Below are positions 61,018-64,000 of a stretch of 64,000 bases of DNA, piece by piece. Below the pieces are notes generated by a model that was given only the letters and a program-made list of their open reading frames with translations, had not been told where the DNA came from and did no database searches. The stretch is from Clostridium sp. (lineage in GTDB: Bacteria; Bacillota; Clostridia; Clostridiales; Clostridiaceae), in contig NZ_JAPFDR010000001.1 of NCBI RefSeq assembly GCF_026168755.1, positions 124,001 to 188,000 on the forward strand, in the 5' to 3' direction. How positions within the stretch are numbered: the stretch's first letter is position 1; each line of letters begins with the position of its first letter. Both the position numbers and the translations under genes were made by a program.

Positions 61018-61897
61018 GAATCAGATTGAGTTTGTTAATAACACTATAAAAATAAATGAAATACTTTTTAATTTATCAGATAAAGAAATCAAAAAACTAT
61101 TTGCTTTACATAAAGAGCAAAGGGACAAGTTATTACAAAACATAGCTAGTATCATATTAGAATATAAAGTTACAAATGAATTTATGGATTTATCTAATGA
61201 AGAGAAGAAGATATTAAATGAAAGGTTAGGTAATGAAGTAAATGAAACTTTTAAAGAGCAAAATAAGATAGAAAAACAAGGAATGGACAATTTGTTGAAG
61301 AAGATAGCAGAAGATAAGTTTTATATGAATTGTTTTAATCTTGCACTAGGTATGGATTTCACATTAAAAAAGATTAATTCAAAAGCACTAGACAGGATTA
61401 TTAAAGATACTGTACAGGGCAAGAATTATTCTGATAGGCTTTGGAGCAATAAAAATGATTTATCGAAAATACTTCAAAAAGAAATTAAGGATTTTTTAGA
61501 GGGTAAAACTTCTATAAATGAAATTTCTAAGGTGGTAAAGAATAGATTTAATCAGAATTCTTTTAATACTAGAAGATTAATAACCAATGAAACTGCTAGA
61601 GTTCAGTCTGAAGTAAATGAAGAGTGGTCAAAGGATTATGGTGTAGAATACCAATTATTCATGGCTACATTAGATCAGAAGACAAGTGAGATATGTAGGG
61701 CTTTAGATGGAAATGTTTATGATATAAATGATAATAATAAACCAACACCACCTACAAGAACACATGTAGGATGTAGAAGTTGTTTAGTTTCTATACCCTC
61801 GAAAGAATGGAGACCTAAAAAGCGTATGGATAATGAAACTAAAGAACATATCACATATGCAAATTATAAAGAGTGGAAAAAAGAAAATAATATATAG
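61004..61897 (+). CDS. Minor head protein (SPP1 gp7 / Mu gpF-like)
   Basis: 297 residues. The C-terminus contains NSFNTRRLITNETARVQSEVNEEW and ATLDQKTSEICRALDGNVYD followed by PPTRTHVGCRSCLVSI, the Mu F-like head morphogenesis domain (PF04233). The N-terminal half is helical. It is packed in the procapsid and helps DNA ejection. Translation-coupled to the portal gene. Confidence 0.9.
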   Translation: MKLNKNQIEFVNNTIKINEILFNLSDKEIKKLFALHKEQRDKLLQNIASIILEYKVTNEFMDLSNEEKKILNERLGNEVNETFKEQNKIEKQGMDNLLKKIAEDKFYMNCFNLALGMDFTLKKINSKALDRIIKDTVQGKNYSDRLWSNKNDLSKILQKEIKDFLEGKTSINEISKVVKNRFNQNSFNTRRLITNETARVQSEVNEEWSKDYGVEYQLFMATLDQKTSEICRALDGNVYDINDNNKPTPPTRTHVGCRSCLVSIPSKEWRPKKRMDNETKEHITYANYKEWKKENNI

Positions 61898-61936
61898 ACT
61901 TTAGAGGAAGAGAACTCTAAAGGCGAAAGGAGTTAT

Positions 61937-62548
61937 ATGAAAAAAATAGATTTATTAAAGTTAATAGAAGGCTTAGAGGATGAAACAGACGTGTTAGATA
62001 CTCTAAAGGAACAAGAAGAAATAAAAGGTTTAATTAAGCCTTTTGATGTAAACGAAATTACATTAGAAGATTTTAAGAAGGCTATAGCTGATAATAAAGA
62101 AATTAGAGGATATTATGCTAGCGAGAAAGATAGAGCAGTTACTAAGGGGATTGAAACTTTTAAAAGTAACAATTTACAAAAGTTAATTGATGAAGAGCTT
62201 AAGAAAAAATCTAATGAAGGATTGAGTGAAGAGGCGATACAGTTAAAGGAGTTACAAGCTAAGTTTGAAGCATTAGAAAAAGAAAAGTCAATATCTGAAT
62301 TAAAAGGTAAATACACTAAATCACTTTCAGAAAAAGGATTAAATGCTGAATTAATTGATTTTGTATTTAATGAAGATGAGGAAATATTTAATTCTAATGT
62401 AGATAAAATTAATAGTATTATTGAAAACTCAATTAATGCAAAAACTAATGAAATATTAAATAATAATGAGTACATTCCACCAAGTAATGGAGCAAGCAAT
62501 TTAAATAGGGATGAAGAAATATTAAAGAAAATATTAGGAATTAAGTAA
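61937..62548 (+). CDS. Phage scaffolding protein (DUF4355-like)
   Basis: 203 residues, acidic and mostly helical coiled coil (LKELQAKFEALEKEKSISEL), ending in a basic SNGASNLNRDEEILKKILGI segment. Composition and place between minor head and major capsid genes are typical of scaffolds that guide head assembly. GGCGAAAGGAG ribosome binding site. A terminator-like hairpin follows. Confidence 0.82.
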   Translation: MKKIDLLKLIEGLEDETDVLDTLKEQEEIKGLIKPFDVNEITLEDFKKAIADNKEIRGYYASEKDRAVTKGIETFKSNNLQKLIDEELKKKSNEGLSEEAIQLKELQAKFEALEKEKSISELKGKYTKSLSEKGLNAELIDFVFNEDEEIFNSNVDKINSIIENSINAKTNEILNNNEYIPPSNGASNLNRDEEILKKILGIK

Positions 62549-62603
62549 ACAACCACACGATGTTATTGAAACGATATATATGACATGTGTAGGTTGTTTT
62601 TAT
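62548..62603 (+). terminator. Terminator/attenuator before the capsid gene
   Basis: CAACC-ACAC and GTGT-A-GGTTG pair around an A/T loop and are followed by TTTTTATT. Partial read-through may set the capsid:scaffold ratio. Confidence 0.65.
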
Positions 62604-62687
62604 TATGCCCTTTTTTAAAAGGTTGACTTATAGGGGGTAAAGAATAAAAAGCCTACAATATTTTATAAAGAAAGAAGGAATTAATTT

Positions 62688-63584
62688 ATGGCAAATACAT
62701 TAGCGTATTCAACATTATTTCAAACAAATTTAGATAAGGCAATGGTGCAAACTGCACAAACTTCTTGGATGGAGGAGAATGCTGGACAAGTTATTTACAA
62801 TGGTGGTAAGGAAGTAAAGATTCCTAAAATGACATTAACAGGTTTAAGAAATTACGATAGAAACTCAGGATATAAGAAAGGTAAAGTTACTTTAGAATAT
62901 GAAACTAAATCAATGACTTATGATAGAGGAACTAGTTTCTACTTAGATTCAATGGATGTTAATGAAACTAATTTTGTTGCAACTGCTGGAACTGTTATGG
63001 GAGAATTCCAAAGAGAAAAAGTAGTTCCAGAGGTTGATGCTATAAGAATAGGAGCATTAGCTCAAGTTGCTATTACTGCTAACAATGTAAAGGCATCTTA
63101 TACACCTGGTAAAACTACTATAGTAGATGCTATAAAAGATGGTATTACTGTATTAAGAGATAAAGGTTTCGTAGGAGAAATTGTAATTCATTGTACATAT
63201 GAAGTTAAAAATCAATTAGAAAAGGCTATGGCTGGACAATTATCTGCTGTAACATTTAGTGCAGGAGGAGTTGATACTGAAGTTCCAAGTTTAGATGGAT
63301 GTCCTATTTTACCTTTAACTTCTGATAAGATGTATTCAAAATTTGATATTTCTGATGAAGAAGAGGGAGGATTTTCTAAAGCTGAAGATGCTAAGACATT
63401 AAACTTCTTATTAGTTGCAAGAGAAGTTCCAATCGCGGTATGTAAAACAGATAAGATAAGAGTTTTTGACCCATCAGTTAATCAAGAAGGCGACGGATAT
63501 TCTTTTGACTACAGAAAGTATCACGATATTTGGGTTTTAGATAATAAAGTAAATGGTGTTTTTGCTTGTTACAAAGAGGCTTAA
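62688..63584 (+). CDS. Major capsid protein
   Basis: 298 residues. It starts MANTLAYSTLFQTNLDKAMVQTAQTSWM and includes KMTLTGLRNYDRNSGYKKG, SFYLDSMDVNETNFVATAGTVMGEFQREKVVPEVD and PIAVCKTDKIRVFDPS, matching major capsid proteins of siphoviruses (HK97-type fold expected). GAAAGAAGGAATTAATTT ribosome binding site. Higher use of frequent codons than neighbours fits strong expression. Confidence 0.88.
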   Translation: MANTLAYSTLFQTNLDKAMVQTAQTSWMEENAGQVIYNGGKEVKIPKMTLTGLRNYDRNSGYKKGKVTLEYETKSMTYDRGTSFYLDSMDVNETNFVATAGTVMGEFQREKVVPEVDAIRIGALAQVAITANNVKASYTPGKTTIVDAIKDGITVLRDKGFVGEIVIHCTYEVKNQLEKAMAGQLSAVTFSAGGVDTEVPSLDGCPILPLTSDKMYSKFDISDEEEGGFSKAEDAKTLNFLLVAREVPIAVCKTDKIRVFDPSVNQEGDGYSFDYRKYHDIWVLDNKVNGVFACYKEA

Positions 63585-63592
63585 TCATATAA

Positions 63593-63624
63593 GGGTTAGG
63601 GGTTATCTCCTACCCTAACTTTAA
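63593..63624 (+). terminator. Hairpin after the capsid gene
   Basis: GTTAGGG pairs with CCCTAAC around an A/T loop, followed by TTTAAATTATAGG. It may reduce read-through into the connector genes. Confidence 0.6.
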
Positions 63625-63642
63625 ATTATAGGAGGTTAGATT

Positions 63643-63921
63643 ATGAATTTAACGGATGAGCAAATAAAATCTATAGTTGTAAAAGCTATTCAAAACTATT
63701 TAAATAATGATAAATATGATGATGTATATATAGAAATGAATTTCCAAGAGGCAGTAATGGTCGCTATAGAGGAAGAAAGGGAAAAATTAAAACAGCCTTC
63801 TAATATATCTTCTATGAGTCAAGGTTCTCGAAGTGTTACATATAAAAATACAGGTATAGGCAAGTTAAGTGATAATGTAAAATCATTGTTACCAACTCCT
63901 AAAAATTATATGGTATGGTAG
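63643..63921 (+). CDS. Head-tail connector protein (gp15-like)
   Basis: 92 residues. An N-terminal helical part (LTDEQIKSIVVKAIQNYLNN) is followed by the short conserved ending GSRSVTYKNTGIGKLSDNVKSLLPTP, as in small head completion proteins of SPP1-like phages. AGGAGGTTAGATT ribosome binding site. Position after the capsid gene agrees. Confidence 0.75.
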   Translation: MNLTDEQIKSIVVKAIQNYLNNDKYDDVYIEMNFQEAVMVAIEEEREKLKQPSNISSMSQGSRSVTYKNTGIGKLSDNVKSLLPTPKNYMVW

Positions 63922-63928
63922 GTGGATT

Positions 63929-64000
63929 ATGTGGTTTTATGATAAAGAAGTTTATACTACTATAAAAACTAAAGTTAAAAACAATGTGGGACAACTTGTA
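63929..64000 (+). CDS. Start of the next head/tail gene, cut by window end
   Basis: ATG 63929 follows TAGGTGGATT, 7 nt after the connector stop codon. Only 24 codons are visible (MWFYDKEVYTTIKTKVKNNV). By position it should be a head-closure or minor tail component, but the visible part carries no recognisable motif. Confidence 0.5.
   Translation, partial: MWFYDKEVYTTIKTKVKNNVGQLV

Noticed and set aside
62113-62556. 147-aa minus-strand ORF opposite the scaffold gene
   Set aside because: Shadow of a Glu/Lys-rich coding region, which reads as Ser/Phe/Leu on the complement.

Overview
The window is low-GC, Firmicute-type DNA with AGGAGG-like ribosome binding sites, A/T-ending codons and many hairpin-plus-U-run terminators. 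The gene set (reverse rubrerythrin, two-copy DUF1540 protein, YtaF-like protein, ruvA-ruvB-queA-tgt-yajC order) points to Clostridium sensu stricto. It splits into a chromosomal part (1 to about 36,690) and a mobile element (about 36,690 to 64,000, continuing past the window).

Chromosomal part. A preQ1-riboswitch-controlled queT transporter (minus strand) sits near ruvA-ruvB-queA-tgt-yajC, so queuosine precursor uptake and the last queuosine steps lie within 7 kb. Next come an NADH oxidase-type flavoprotein (nox), a secreted family-10-like glycosidase and a lone IS1595-like transposase that seems to lack a catalytic acid. A molybdate module follows: a regulator fusing a DNA-binding head to a periplasmic-binding-protein domain, divergent from modABC, with four tandem 10-bp repeats between them. 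Then cutC, an acetyltransferase, a membrane-type dipeptidase, truA, PHP and TPR proteins, DUF1540, rubrerythrin, a pentapeptide-repeat gene with a likely frameshift site, a YtaF/MntP-like protein, an ABC/FtsX exporter, an AraC regulator divergent from a GH31 glucosidase, a SWIM-SNF2 helicase and an aldo/keto reductase behind a MerR-type promoter.

Junction. An M42 aminopeptidase gene breaks off after about 93 codons at about 36,690. The sequence passes directly into a group I intron-like RNA with a terminal hairpin (possibly an IStron relic) and then into the mobile element.

Mobile element. It looks like a phage-plasmid. Plasmid functions: an FtsK-type ATPase, a replication-relaxation protein, an actin-like ParM with a long N-terminal extension plus a ParR-like adaptor, and a small serine resolvase with a recognisable res site. 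Phage functions: a lysis/lysogeny-like switch region, small and large terminase, portal, minor head protein, scaffold, major capsid and a head-tail connector (SPP1-like siphovirus head order). Between them lie two SF2 helicases, a zincin, four small proteins that look like one family, and a 965-residue protein with the motifs of the eukaryotic-RdRp/YonO class of double-psi beta-barrel RNA polymerases. The element has unusually long structured non-coding stretches: about 740 nt (41,525-42,265), about 190 nt (52,540-52,730), a sRNA-like unit at 54,766 and about 385 nt (55,000-55,385). Two copies of a roughly 60-bp promoter-like element lie upstream of the polymerase and of the sRNA-like unit.

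All calls come from reading the sequence and ORF translations; no database search was run.
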